DNA from: Oceaniferula marina
GTDB lineage: Bacteria; Verrucomicrobiota; Verrucomicrobiia; Verrucomicrobiales; Akkermansiaceae
DNA: 64,000 bases
NCBI RefSeq assembly: GCF_013391475.1
Contig: NZ_JACBAZ010000002.1
Span: 711,837 to 775,836, forward strand
Reading direction: 5' to 3'
The position numbers and the translations under genes are program-made. The notes below the pieces were generated by a model. The model did not search any database. It was not told where the DNA came from and saw nothing but the letters and a program-made list of their open reading frames with translations. Positions 7,923 through 16,379 of this stretch are shown one piece after another. Position 1 is the stretch's first letter. Each line of letters begins with the position of its first letter.

Positions 7923-9377
7923 ATGAGTAACTCATCAGTCCAGTTCGCCAGCGGAGAATTTGTCCCCCTTGAAATGCATAAAGTGCGGGTAGTCCAAAAA
8001 CTCAACCTGCTTCCTGTGGAGGAGCGGGTCAAATCGATCGAAGGCGCAGGTTGCAACACCTTCCTGCTACAAAACAAGGATGTGTTTCTCGATATGCTCA
8101 CGGACAGTGGAACGAATGCCATGAGTGACCAGCAGGTTGCGGCCATGTCGGTGGCAGACGACGCCTATGCGGGTTCGGCATCCTACGAAAAACTCTACAA
8201 CACGATTGTCGATATCCTCGGAACCGAGTATTTCCTGCCAGTACACCAGGGAAGGGCCGCCGAACACATTATCAGTCAGGCGTTTGTAACGAAGGATGGC
8301 GTGGTCCCGATGAACTTCCACTTCACGACCACCAAGGCTCACATTGAATACGCTGGCGGATCCATTGACGAGCTGTTTACCGATGAGGCTCTTAAGATCA
8401 AGAGCAACCATCCCTTCAAGGGCAACATGGACATCGACAAGCTGAAGGCGAAGATAGCAACCGTCGGTAAAGAAAATGTGCCCTACGTGCGTATGGAGGC
8501 GGGAACCAACCTGATTGGCGGTCAGCCGTTCTCAATTGCTAACATGCGGGAGGTGCGCGAGGTCTGTGATACCAACGACCTGCTTATCGTCCTCGATATC
8601 AGTCTGATTGCGGAAAATATCTATTTTATCAAAACTCGTGAAGAGGAATTCAAGGATGCCGACATCAAGACCATCATTCGTGCGATGTGCGACTTGGCGG
8701 ATGTCATTTATTTCTCTGGCCGCAAGGTGAGCTGCACCCGTGGTGGTGGTATTGCAACCAAGAGCAAGGAGCACTATCTCCGCATGCGTGACATGGTGCC
8801 ATTGTTCGAGGGATTCCTCACATACGGTGGCATGTCAGTGCGTGAGATTGAGGCCATGGCAGTAGGTCTTCAGGAAATATTGGATATGAACATGATTAGC
8901 CAGTCGCCCCAGTTTATCAAATATCTGGTCGACGACCTAGATGCGGCCGGTATTCCGGTGGTTACTCCGGCCGGTGGGTTGGGGGCGCACCTCGATGCGA
9001 AGCAGTTCCTGCCACACGTGCCGCAGTTGGAATATTCGGCTGGTGCCCTAGCCGTTGCGCTCTACATCATCTCTGGAATCCGCGGGATGGAACGTGGAAC
9101 CATTTCGATGGACCGTGACGCCGATGGCAATGACGTGGCCTCCGAAGTGGAACTCCTGCGACTTGCCATGCCTCGCCGGGTGTTCACTCTCTCCCAGGTC
9201 AAGTATGTGGCAGACCGAGTCAAGTGGCTCTACAAGAACCGTGATCTGGTTGGAGGGCTCGAGTTCTACGACGAGCCCAAAGTGCTGCGTTTCTTCGTAG
9301 GACGTCTTAAGCCGAACAGCGACTGGACCGAGAAGTTGGTCGCCAAGTTCCGTGAGGATTTTCCTGAGGGACTCTAA
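7923..9377 (+). CDS. Tryptophanase family PLP-dependent beta-eliminating lyase
   Basis: 484 residues, full length for the tryptophanase/tyrosine phenol-lyase family, which releases indole or phenol plus pyruvate and ammonia. PLP-binding Lys268 lies in FSGRKVSCTRGGG, close to Lys270 of E. coli TnaA. Other matching blocks are FLPVHQGRAAEHI, AHIEYAGG and LTYGGMSVREIEAMAVGL. I use the ATG at 7923; a further 27 in-frame codons upstream look non-coding. Sequence alone does not separate Trp from Tyr specificity, so I leave the symbol blank. The gene appears monocistronic, with two hairpins downstream. Confidence 0.88.
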   Translation: MSNSSVQFASGEFVPLEMHKVRVVQKLNLLPVEERVKSIEGAGCNTFLLQNKDVFLDMLTDSGTNAMSDQQVAAMSVADDAYAGSASYEKLYNTIVDILGTEYFLPVHQGRAAEHIISQAFVTKDGVVPMNFHFTTTKAHIEYAGGSIDELFTDEALKIKSNHPFKGNMDIDKLKAKIATVGKENVPYVRMEAGTNLIGGQPFSIANMREVREVCDTNDLLIVLDISLIAENIYFIKTREEEFKDADIKTIIRAMCDLADVIYFSGRKVSCTRGGGIATKSKEHYLRMRDMVPLFEGFLTYGGMSVREIEAMAVGLQEILDMNMISQSPQFIKYLVDDLDAAGIPVVTPAGGLGAHLDAKQFLPHVPQLEYSAGALAVALYIISGIRGMERGTISMDRDADGNDVASEVELLRLAMPRRVFTLSQVKYVADRVKWLYKNRDLVGGLEFYDEPKVLRFFVGRLKPNSDWTEKLVAKFREDFPEGL

Positions 9378-9390
9378 ACCGATCTTCGGT

Positions 9391-9433
9391 AATCAAACCA
9401 TTCTCCCAGTTAAATTGGCAGAATGGTTTGATT
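9391..9433. repeat. Perfect 14-bp inverted repeat after the lyase gene
   Basis: Arms 9391-9404 and 9420-9433 (aatcaaaccattct and its complement) flank a 15-nt loop, starting 14 bp past the stop. No T tract follows, so it may protect the 3' end of the mRNA rather than terminate. Confidence 0.8.
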
Positions 9434-9493
9434 TTAAGATGATGAGTCAGTCAGCTAATTTAACAGATCAAATGGTATCAGACAAAATAATTT

Positions 9494-9530
9494 CAGTCCA
9501 CTTTCACTCGTTGGGAGTGGACTGTTTGTT
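9494..9530 (+). terminator. Intrinsic terminator of the tryptophanase-family gene
   Basis: Nine-bp stem cagtccact/agtggactg (9494-9502, 9516-9524) followed by TTTGTT. The remaining sequence to 9760 holds no gene; a minor ggcgttgaaacgcc hairpin occurs near 9592. Confidence 0.75.
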
Positions 9531-9760
9531 AAGTGGGGCCCGTTAGGAGTCCGCATGGGATGAGTCCGTATGGGGATAGACACCCTTTAGGCGTTGAAAC
9601 GCCCCCTTCTACCATGCATGCATCAGCGCAAACGGTTTAATCCCATTACGGTATTGAACGCTGTCAGTCGATTGAACTCCAGCCCCTGCATCGGCAAGGA
9701 AAGTCTCGGTCGACAATCAGGTGATGCCTGCTGGTGAGGGATGGTCATCAACTCAGTTTG

Positions 9761-9785
9761 TCGACCGATTGGAAATCGGTCCTAC
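9761..9785. repeat. Solitary REP-like hairpin at the 3' end of the ROK gene
   Basis: tCGAC-CGATT-ggaa-ATCG-GTCCTAC followed by TTTT. It has the same conserved flanks as the left-edge repeats but a different self-complementary stem. Read on the minus strand, its GTAGGAC end supplies the TAG stop codon of the ROK kinase. Confidence 0.75.
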
Positions 9786-10729
9786 TTTTCTGCCTGTGCG
9801 TTTTCCAGCCCGAGCGTGGCCGCGCCAATGATGCCGGCGTCGTTGCTGAAGTGGGCGGGGAAGATTTTCAGGTGGCTGTAGAAAGCCGTGGAGAGCTGGG
9901 TGCGGATGAAGGTTTCGAGTGGATCGAAGATCAAGGCTCCGGCCTTGGCGACGCCGCCACCGATAATGATGGCTTCGGGGTTGAGCAGCCAGCAGGCGTT
10001 GACAATGGCGCAAGCCAGTTTTTCCGCGATATTGCGCCAGACATCGATGGCGACGGTGTCGCCCGCCTCGGCAGCGAGTTGCAACTGGTAGGGGCCGCAC
10101 TCTTCTTTGGTTTTGGTGATTCCTTGGTCGGCGTAGGCCACGATGGCATCCGCAGTGATTTCGTTATGGCCGATGTAGTCTTCGAGTGCTCCCAGGTTTC
10201 CGTAAGCTCCTTTACGACCCCGGTAGTGAATGGACGTTTGGCCGAGTTCTCCTGCGGTTGAGTGGCTGCCGTGCAGCAGCATGTTGTTGGAAATGATACC
10301 GCTGCCGACGCCGGTTCCGAGGGTGAGGCAGAGCAGGTGTTCCATGCCTTGCCCGGCTCCGTGTTTCCACTCGGCGTAGGCCATGCAATTGGCATCATTT
10401 TCGATGGTGCATGGAAGACCGGTGAGTGACTGGAGTTGGTCGCGCAGTGGGACATGGACCCATCCGGGGACGTTGGTGAGTTGGTAGACCAACCCCTTTT
10501 CCAAGTTGACAAAACCGGGAACTCCAACGCCGATACCGACGATGCCCGGGTAGTCTTTCTGTAGCTCTTTGACGCTTTCACTGATCGCTTTGATCAGTTG
10601 TGATGGCGTTTCATATTCCGGAGTGAGGATGGGTTTGCAGAAAGTTAGGATTTCGCTGCCGCGGACAACACCAATTTTGATAGAGGTGCCGCCAAAGTCG
10701 ATGCCGAGGGAAAGTGGTGTGTTGGACAT
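9782..10729 (-). CDS. ROK family sugar kinase (glucokinase-like)
   Basis: 315 residues with the ATPase phosphate-1 motif IDFGGTSIKIG near the N-terminus, catalytic Asp in ENDANCMAY, LTLGTGVGSGII, and the adenosine motif IIIGGGVAKAG. ROK kinases phosphorylate glucose, GlcNAc or similar sugars in the cytoplasm. The ROK signature normally contains GELGH plus a CxCGxxGC zinc site; here the region reads GELGQTSIHYRGRKGAYGNLGALE, so the His and all Cys ligands are gone. Substrate is therefore uncertain. It lies 63 bp downstream of coaX on the same strand and may be co-transcribed. Confidence 0.85.
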   Translation of the reverse strand: MSNTPLSLGIDFGGTSIKIGVVRGSEILTFCKPILTPEYETPSQLIKAISESVKELQKDYPGIVGIGVGVPGFVNLEKGLVYQLTNVPGWVHVPLRDQLQSLTGLPCTIENDANCMAYAEWKHGAGQGMEHLLCLTLGTGVGSGIISNNMLLHGSHSTAGELGQTSIHYRGRKGAYGNLGALEDYIGHNEITADAIVAYADQGITKTKEECGPYQLQLAAEAGDTVAIDVWRNIAEKLACAIVNACWLLNPEAIIIGGGVAKAGALIFDPLETFIRTQLSTAFYSHLKIFPAHFSNDAGIIGAATLGLENAQAEK

Positions 10730-10792
10730 GATTCAATAAAAGGGAAAACGTGGCTCAAGGTAAAACCAAAAATGGAATAGGCAAAGGGATTG

Positions 10793-11560
10793 TCAATTAT
10801 TGAGGTCCGCCAGGATGCTCAGCCCCTCGAGAGTCAGCTGGGGGGCGAGGTGTTGAATGTCAGGGAGTCCGCGGGTGATAAGGGGGGCATCGCCGCCAGT
10901 GGCGATGATGATGGGCTCTCCGGGGATTTCTTTGCGAAGTTCCGTGATGATTTCGCGGACCAAGCCCCGATAACCATAGACGGCTCCGGCAAGCATGGCT
11001 TCCTCGGTGGATTTTCCCACGGCCCGCTCAGGTTCTTCGAGTTCGATTTGTGGAAGCAGGGCAGTGCGTCGGGCCAGGCCTTCGGTCATTGCGGCCAGGC
11101 CGGGGGCAATAACGCCGCCACAATACATCGCGGGCGCTGGTTTGGGTGACTGGTGATTGGGGGCGCCTGTTGCAGTGATGACATCGAAGGTGACGGCGGT
11201 GCCGAAATCGAGTACGATGGACGGGCTGCCGTAGAGCACGTGGGCGGCGGCGGCGTTGACCAAGCGGTCGGCTCCGATTTGCTCGGGGTAGGGGTAGTCG
11301 ATGCCAATCGGGAGTTGGCTTTTGTAGCTGACGAGGTGGCAGGGTTTGGCCTTGAGGTATTCCTCGAGGGTCGAGGCTTTGGCGGGAACAACCGAACTAA
11401 TGATGGATCGGTCCCACTGAGTGTTGGCGAGTGTATGGGCCAAGGACTCGGCGGAAATGTCAGCTGTTGGGATGATGGCACGCCAGTCGAGCAGTTGCTT
11501 GTCGTCGGAGAGAGCGAACTTGGTCCGGGTATTGGAGTTGTCGACGAGCAGGGTGCGCAT
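10793..11560 (-). CDS. coaX: Type III pantothenate kinase
   Basis: Catalyses the first step of coenzyme A synthesis, ATP-dependent phosphorylation of pantothenate. At 255 residues it has the usual length. Visible family features: N-terminal phosphate-binding VDNSNTRTKFAL, GADR in IGADRLVNAAAAH, LDFGTAVTFDVI, CGGVIAPGLAAM and a late ATGGDAP. ATG start at 11560. It is followed by the ROK kinase on the same strand. The amt terminator separates it from the ammonium transporter upstream. Confidence 0.92.
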   Translation of the reverse strand: MRTLLVDNSNTRTKFALSDDKQLLDWRAIIPTADISAESLAHTLANTQWDRSIISSVVPAKASTLEEYLKAKPCHLVSYKSQLPIGIDYPYPEQIGADRLVNAAAAHVLYGSPSIVLDFGTAVTFDVITATGAPNHQSPKPAPAMYCGGVIAPGLAAMTEGLARRTALLPQIELEEPERAVGKSTEEAMLAGAVYGYRGLVREIITELRKEIPGEPIIIATGGDAPLITRGLPDIQHLAPQLTLEGLSILADLNN

Positions 11561-11610
11561 AAGGGGAGTTTCGAGTTTTAGCTTTGGGCTGTCAAGGATG
11601 ACGATGGGAA

Positions 11611-11648
11611 CAATAAAAAACCGGGTGAGCTCTGAGGCTCACCCGGTT
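11611..11648 (-). terminator. Terminator of the leftward ammonium transporter gene
   Basis: Perfect 12-bp stem aaccgggtgagc/gctcacccggtt (11619-11630, 11637-11648). On the minus strand it is followed by a run of T residues (the A run at 11615-11620). It lies about 80 bp past the amt stop. Confidence 0.93.
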
Positions 11649-11727
11649 GAGGGGGTTGGTGGGGGGGGAGGGGGTGTTGAGGTTTTTTAGGGGGGGGTTT
11701 TGAGTTATGAAAAAACCGTTTGGCTGA

Positions 11728-13050
11728 TTACTCGTTGTATGCCGGGGCTCCATGCTCGGCAACGTCGAGTCCCTCGTGTTCTTCTTTTTCGTCGACACGC
11801 ACACCCATGATGAGTTTCAGCAGGAAGAAGAGGGCGAAGGAGAAGATAAAGGCAAAGGCGCAAACGGTGATGATACCAATCAACTGAGAGCTGAAGGATG
11901 CACCTCCGAAGAAGGCAACAGCAAGGGTTCCCCAGATACCGCAGACACCGTGCACCGAGATGGCACCGACAGGGTCGTCGATCTTGATTTTGTCGAAGAA
12001 CAGGATGGAGAAGACCACGATCACGCCGGCCACACCACCTGCCACGATGGACATGGTTGGGGAGATGGCGTCGGCTCCGGCGGTGATCCCGACCAGACCG
12101 GCGAGGAATCCGTTGAGGGTCATGGAAAGGTCAGGCTTTTTCAGCACGATCCATGAAGTGGCCATACAGGCAAGGGCTCCGGCGCAGGCGGCGAGGGTGG
12201 TGGTCACAAAGACGGTGGAGACACCCTGGGCGTCAGCGGAGAGGACCGATCCACCGTTGAATCCGAACCAGCCGAGGAAGAGCAGGAAAGCTCCGATGGT
12301 GGCCAGGGGAAGGTTGGATGGCAGGATGGGCTTCAGGCCGTCTTTGGTGTATTTGCCACGGCGGGGTCCGAGCACGATCACACAGGCGAGGGCTGCGAAG
12401 CCGCCGAAGGCGTGAACCACGGTGGATCCAGCAAAGTCGTAGAACCCTTTGTCGGCAAGGAAACCAGTTCCCCAGTGCCAGGAACCGGCGATTGGGTAGG
12501 CAAAGGCAACCAGCAGGGTGGCGAAGATCAGGAAGGAGGTCAGTTTAACGCGCTCGGCAACCGCACCGGAAACGATGGTGGCGGCGGTGGCTGCAAACAT
12601 GGCCTGGAAGATAAAGTCGGACCAGTAGGTGTAGCCTGCGTTGTATTCGGAGGTGAAATTGGCGGCGGTGCCAGGTTCAGCAGCAGCCATGCCACCGATG
12701 CTCAGGAAGCCGTTCCATGCGCTGGGGTCCACTCCACGATCACCGGGATAGTGGGTATTAAAGCCAACGAAGTAGTAGGTCAGCACGCCCATGGCGATGA
12801 TGAAGCAGTTCTTGAACAGGATGTTGACGGTGTTTTTGCGTTGGCAGAGGCCGGATTCAAGACTGGCGAAGCCGAGGTGCATGAGGAAGACAAGAGCTGC
12901 GGAGATCAGGATCCAGAGGTTGTTCAATGCGAACTTCACATATTCTGCGCTCGCCTCGAACTTAGCATATTCGCTGGGTTCGTCTGCTGCAAGTAGCGTG
13001 CCCGCTCCGAGCAGGAGAAGGGAGGCCGGTAGGATGGATTTGATGGTCAT
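11728..13050 (-). CDS. amt: Ammonium transporter (Amt/MEP/Rh), copy 1
   Basis: 440-residue inner-membrane channel moving ammonium into the cell. It has an N-terminal signal-like segment (to about LLAADEP) and the expected 11 hydrophobic helices. The pore twin-His pair is visible in STVVHAFGG and SVHGVCGIWG, with the conserved Asp in YDFAGS. The loop FNTHYPGDRGVDPSAWNGF is longer than in copy 2. No glnK/PII gene adjoins it. It is divergent from copy 2, with a sigma-54-type promoter about 60 bp ahead of the ATG. Confidence 0.93.
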   Translation of the reverse strand: MTIKSILPASLLLLGAGTLLAADEPSEYAKFEASAEYVKFALNNLWILISAALVFLMHLGFASLESGLCQRKNTVNILFKNCFIIAMGVLTYYFVGFNTHYPGDRGVDPSAWNGFLSIGGMAAAEPGTAANFTSEYNAGYTYWSDFIFQAMFAATAATIVSGAVAERVKLTSFLIFATLLVAFAYPIAGSWHWGTGFLADKGFYDFAGSTVVHAFGGFAALACVIVLGPRRGKYTKDGLKPILPSNLPLATIGAFLLFLGWFGFNGGSVLSADAQGVSTVFVTTTLAACAGALACMATSWIVLKKPDLSMTLNGFLAGLVGITAGADAISPTMSIVAGGVAGVIVVFSILFFDKIKIDDPVGAISVHGVCGIWGTLAVAFFGGASFSSQLIGIITVCAFAFIFSFALFFLLKLIMGVRVDEKEEHEGLDVAEHGAPAYNE

Positions 13051-13110
13051 GGGCTGTGTTGTTTTGGTTGTTGGGACCCTCGCGGGTCTGATTTAGACTC
13101 TTGCGGATCT

Positions 13111-13127
13111 AGCACTCCGCGTGCCAA
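13111..13127 (-). promoter_or_regulatory. Sigma-54-type promoter for amt copy 1
   Basis: The minus strand reads TTGGCAC-GCGGA-GTGCT: GG of the -24 box and GC of the -12 box are exactly 10 nt apart. The -24 box is perfect; the -12 box has G in place of the first T of TTGC. Predicted start near 13100, leaving a leader of about 50 nt. Confidence 0.6.
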
Positions 13128-13164
13128 TTCCGATGTCCCCGGGGTAATAATTTTTTTTCGAAGG

Positions 13165-13182
13165 TTGGCATGGCCATTGCTT
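13165..13182 (+). promoter_or_regulatory. Sigma-54-type promoter for amt copy 2
   Basis: TTGGCAT-GGCCA-TTGCTT, with correct 10-nt spacing between GG (13167-13168) and GC (13179-13180). It deviates from consensus only at the last base of the -24 box. Predicted start near 13192, about 87 nt before the ATG. Confidence 0.68.
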
Positions 13183-13278
13183 AAAAATCACGCGCGCGTC
13201 ATTTCATATTGTTTTTTTGATTCCAGAATCGGGCAAAAAAAATTGGGACGGCGAGCAATCAGACAAACCCAAGTGATT

Positions 13279-14565
13279 ATGAGAACATTGAACACATTCC
13301 TACTTTCCGCGGCTGTGATGCTGGCGGGTTCCGTTTCCGTGATGGCCGCAGAGGCCGAAGCGAGTATTGATTCCGGTGATACCGCTTGGATGCTGACTTC
13401 CACCTTGCTGGTGTTGATGATGTGCCTTCCCGGTTTGGCTTTGTTTTACGGCGGGTTGGTCCGTGCGAAAAACGTGTTGAGTATCTTTGTGCAGTGTTTT
13501 GCCATGGCCGGTGTGATGTCTCTGCTCTGGGTGGCCTTTGGTTACGCCGTGGCCGCAGGTGAGGGGGGCAATGCCTTTTTCGGTTGGGATTCCAAGATGT
13601 TGTTCCTCAACCATCTCACGGATGAGTCCGTTTCAGGAAGTATCCCTGAGAGTGTCTGGATTACCTTCCAGATGACCTTCATCATTATCAGTCCCGCAAT
13701 CATTGTCGGGGCCTTTGCCGAGCGAATGAAGTTTGCGGCAGTTTTGATTTTTACGATTCTCTGGACGGTGCTTTCCTATCTGCCGATGTGGCACATGGCC
13801 TGGGGGGGTGGCTTGTTCCATCACTGGGGCGCGATCGACTTTGCCGGAGGTAACGTGGTGCACATCAATGCCGGTATCGCCGGTTTGGTTGCCTGTTTGT
13901 TTGTGGGGAAACGCAAAGGGTTCCCCGGGCCGGCATTGGTGCCTCACAATGTGCCTTATGTCCTGATTGGTGCCGCCTTGCTGTGGGTCGGTTGGTTTGG
14001 ATTCAATGCCGGGTCGGCGGGTGCAGCCAGCGCAAGCGCCGGAATGGCAATGTTGACCACTCAGATTGCGACGGCAGCTGCGGTGGTTGTCTGGATGGCG
14101 CTTGAATGGATTATTTCCAAAAAGCCGACCGCTGTGGGTGCCGCCACAGGTGCCGTTGCTGGTTTGGTTGCGATCACTCCGGCTGCCGGATCCGCGGGCG
14201 TCATGGGAGCCATGGCGATGGGTGCGATTTCAAGTTTGGTGTGTTATTTTGCCGTCACCACGCTGAAGCACAAACTCAACTACGACGACAGCCTGGACGT
14301 TTTTGGCGTGCACGGCATGGGGGGGATTGTTGGGGCTTTGCTGACGGGGGTGTTCATCCGGGGCGAAGACGGTGGCAGTGTGCTGCAGTTTTGGATTCAG
14401 GCGAAGAGCGTGATGGTTACGATCGTCTGGAGTGGCCTTGCTGCAGCCTTTGCGCTGACGGTCGCCAAGGTGCTTTGTGGAGGACTTCGTGTGGCTGAAG
14501 AGGTCGAAGACGGGGGGCTTGACCGGACGGATCACGGTGAGGAAGCCTACAACTGGGAGTCCTGA
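13279..14565 (+). CDS. amt: Ammonium transporter (Amt/MEP/Rh), copy 2
   Basis: 428 residues starting at ATG 13279. There is a signal peptide (about 1-23, ending VMAAEA), then 11 predicted membrane helices. Twin His residues lie in GNVVHINAGIAG and FGVHGMGGIVG, with Asp in IDFAGG. It is closer to classical AmtB (LALFYGGLVRAKN, FQMTFIIISPA) than is copy 1, so the two are distinct paralogues rather than a recent duplication. Thirty-eight extra in-frame upstream codons overlap the sigma-54-type promoter and are not coding. A strong terminator follows. Confidence 0.94.
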   Translation: MRTLNTFLLSAAVMLAGSVSVMAAEAEASIDSGDTAWMLTSTLLVLMMCLPGLALFYGGLVRAKNVLSIFVQCFAMAGVMSLLWVAFGYAVAAGEGGNAFFGWDSKMLFLNHLTDESVSGSIPESVWITFQMTFIIISPAIIVGAFAERMKFAAVLIFTILWTVLSYLPMWHMAWGGGLFHHWGAIDFAGGNVVHINAGIAGLVACLFVGKRKGFPGPALVPHNVPYVLIGAALLWVGWFGFNAGSAGAASASAGMAMLTTQIATAAAVVVWMALEWIISKKPTAVGAATGAVAGLVAITPAAGSAGVMGAMAMGAISSLVCYFAVTTLKHKLNYDDSLDVFGVHGMGGIVGALLTGVFIRGEDGGSVLQFWIQAKSVMVTIVWSGLAAAFALTVAKVLCGGLRVAEEVEDGGLDRTDHGEEAYNWES

Positions 14566-14588
14566 TAGGAGTGAGTGAAACTTATGTT

Positions 14589-14632
14589 AAGGCCGCTTCG
14601 GGTGAATTTCCCCGGGCGGCCTTATTTTTTTT
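14589..14632 (+). terminator. Terminator of amt copy 2, overlapping the sulfatase stop
   Basis: Stem aaggccgc/gcggcctt (14589-14596, 14616-14623), then A and eight T residues. The convergent sulfatase gene ends at 14622, so its stop codon lies in the right arm. Confidence 0.9.
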
Positions 14633-16214
14633 GTTTCCCCTTGTTTTCCGGAACCCCCGATTTTTTTAGACGCGGGGGAGTTTTCCCCGATACCGGAGCA
14701 TTGGTTTTGCCTTTGAGTTGGCCTTTCTTTTTAGCGATCTGGTGCCAGAGTTGAGCCATGGTCTTGACTTTTTCCGGCATGCTGCTGGCGAGATTGTGCA
14801 TTTCCGTGCCGTCGTTGGTGATGTGGTAGAGCTCCCATTGGGAGGCTCGGTGGGTGACGAGTTTGTAGTCGCCTTGGATAATGGCGCGGTTGGAGCTGTA
14901 TCGAAAAAAGAGTTCCTTGTGTCCGGCCCGTTGTTTTCCTTTGAAAATCGGATCCAATGACTTTCCTTCCAGAGCTTGCAGCTCGATGTCGGGCCAGTTG
15001 GTAGGATACTGGGTGTCGGCGAGGTCGATGCAGGTGGCCATGAAGTCGATGAGGTGACCTGGTTGGTGGGTGACGCTTCCGGGTTTGGCTGTGATTCCTT
15101 TTGGCCAGTGGGCGATGAGGGGGGAGGAGATACCTCCGGCGTGTTGGTTTTGTTTGTGTAAGCGGAACGGGGTGTTGCCAACGTGGGACCAACCGGTGTC
15201 GTAACACCAGTAGGACTCCGGGTCCCATGGGTCTTTGTCTTTGCCTTTTGTCCGATCGAAGGGGCAGGCACCATTGTCGGAGCAGATGAGAATCAGAGTG
15301 TTGTCGAACAGTTGGTTTTGTTTGAGATAGTTGACCAGGCTCCCGGTGGTTTGATCGATGCGGTCGACCATGCCGGCGAAGGCCATCATGCGTCGGGTGT
15401 CCCATTGCTTGTCTTCGTCGCTGAGCTTTGACCAGGCGGGAACGAGCTCCGGGCGAGGTGCAAGTTTCCAGCCATCCGGGATGAGTTTCATGTCCCGTTG
15501 CTTTTGGAAACGCTTGGCTCGGATCTTATCCCAGCCCGTATCGTAGATGCCTCGGTATTTATCGTAATCTTCTTTTTTGACCTGAAGCGGGTAGTGTGGA
15601 GCGTTGTGGGCGATGTACAGGAAAAACGGTTTGTCGGGTGACTCTCGGCGGGTTTCATCGAGAAAACGGGTGGCAAAGGTGATGTTGGCATCGGTGGTGT
15701 AGAAGTCGGGGCCGAAATCGTCCCATTTTTGCCCATTCAAGCGGAAGGATTTGTCTCCTTTGAAGAAATTGGTCGCGCCGGAGAGGTGACCAAAATATTT
15801 TTCAAACCCGCGGTCAGTGGGCTCTTTGGTCAGGTGCCATTTGCCGACCATGGCGGTGCGGTACCCCGCTTTGCCAAGGACTTCGGCAATGGTTACACCC
15901 CGGCTTAGCTTGGAATCACCTGCCTGATCGCTGTAGAGACCGGTGAGCAGGGAGACTCGCGATGAGTGGCACTTGGCGGTGTTGTAGAATGAGCTGAACC
16001 TCAGCCCATTGGATGCGAGGCTGTCGATGTTCGGGGTTTGGATTTCGCTTCCGTAGCAGCCGAAGTCCGAGTAGCCGAGGTCGTCCACCATCATGATGAT
16101 GATATTGGGGCGTGTGTCTTGGCGGGCCGTTTTAGCGTGTGTGAGTGACAGGCAAGACAAGGTGGTGAGAAAGATCAGAAGAGTGTGGTGTAAGGTCATG
16201 AGTGGTTGGGCCAT
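14622..16214 (-). CDS. Secreted type I sulfatase (arylsulfatase-like), CxSSR motif
   Basis: 530 residues: an N-terminal hydrophobic segment (signal peptide ending LTHA, about residue 27; M6 is an alternative start), the alkaline-phosphatase-like sulfatase domain, and a Lys-rich tail. Metal ligands are Asp44/Asp45 in MMVDDLGYSDFG. The formylglycine site is Cys82 in KCHSSRVSLLTG, i.e. C-x-S-S-R instead of C-x-P-S-R. Further family motifs are GKWHL and SDNGA. It probably removes sulfate from algal or animal glycans in the periplasm or outside. No formylglycine-generating or anSME maturase is present in this window. Confidence 0.9.
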   Translation of the reverse strand: MAQPLMTLHHTLLIFLTTLSCLSLTHAKTARQDTRPNIIIMMVDDLGYSDFGCYGSEIQTPNIDSLASNGLRFSSFYNTAKCHSSRVSLLTGLYSDQAGDSKLSRGVTIAEVLGKAGYRTAMVGKWHLTKEPTDRGFEKYFGHLSGATNFFKGDKSFRLNGQKWDDFGPDFYTTDANITFATRFLDETRRESPDKPFFLYIAHNAPHYPLQVKKEDYDKYRGIYDTGWDKIRAKRFQKQRDMKLIPDGWKLAPRPELVPAWSKLSDEDKQWDTRRMMAFAGMVDRIDQTTGSLVNYLKQNQLFDNTLILICSDNGACPFDRTKGKDKDPWDPESYWCYDTGWSHVGNTPFRLHKQNQHAGGISSPLIAHWPKGITAKPGSVTHQPGHLIDFMATCIDLADTQYPTNWPDIELQALEGKSLDPIFKGKQRAGHKELFFRYSSNRAIIQGDYKLVTHRASQWELYHITNDGTEMHNLASSMPEKVKTMAQLWHQIAKKKGQLKGKTNAPVSGKTPPRLKKSGVPENKGKQKK

Positions 16215-16346
16215 GATTTTCTATCCATACGCGGATGTGATCATGAATTGTGCAGGCAAACTTCGGGATGAAAAATTGACGATCTGGCGTCGGGATTGTG
16301 CGTTCGAATAATAAAAGGCCAGAAGCATGATGTGGAAATGATACAA

Positions 16347-16363
16347 TTGGCACGGTGTTTGCT
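16347..16363 (+). promoter_or_regulatory. Perfect sigma-54 consensus ahead of the porin gene
   Basis: TTGGCACGGTGTTTGCT matches the -24/-12 consensus TTGGCACG-N4-TTGCT at every specified base. The predicted start (about 16374) is only about 6 nt before the ATG at 16380, leaving no room for the GGAAGG ribosome-binding site in the transcript. Either the message is near-leaderless, or the site acts otherwise. Confidence 0.5.
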
Positions 16364-16379
16364 GGAAGGTGATTTGATT

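Noticed and set aside
13074-13088. gaccc-tcgc-gggtc dyad as an NtrC site
   Set aside because: It does not match the GCAC-N7-GTGC consensus and lies inside the amt leader.
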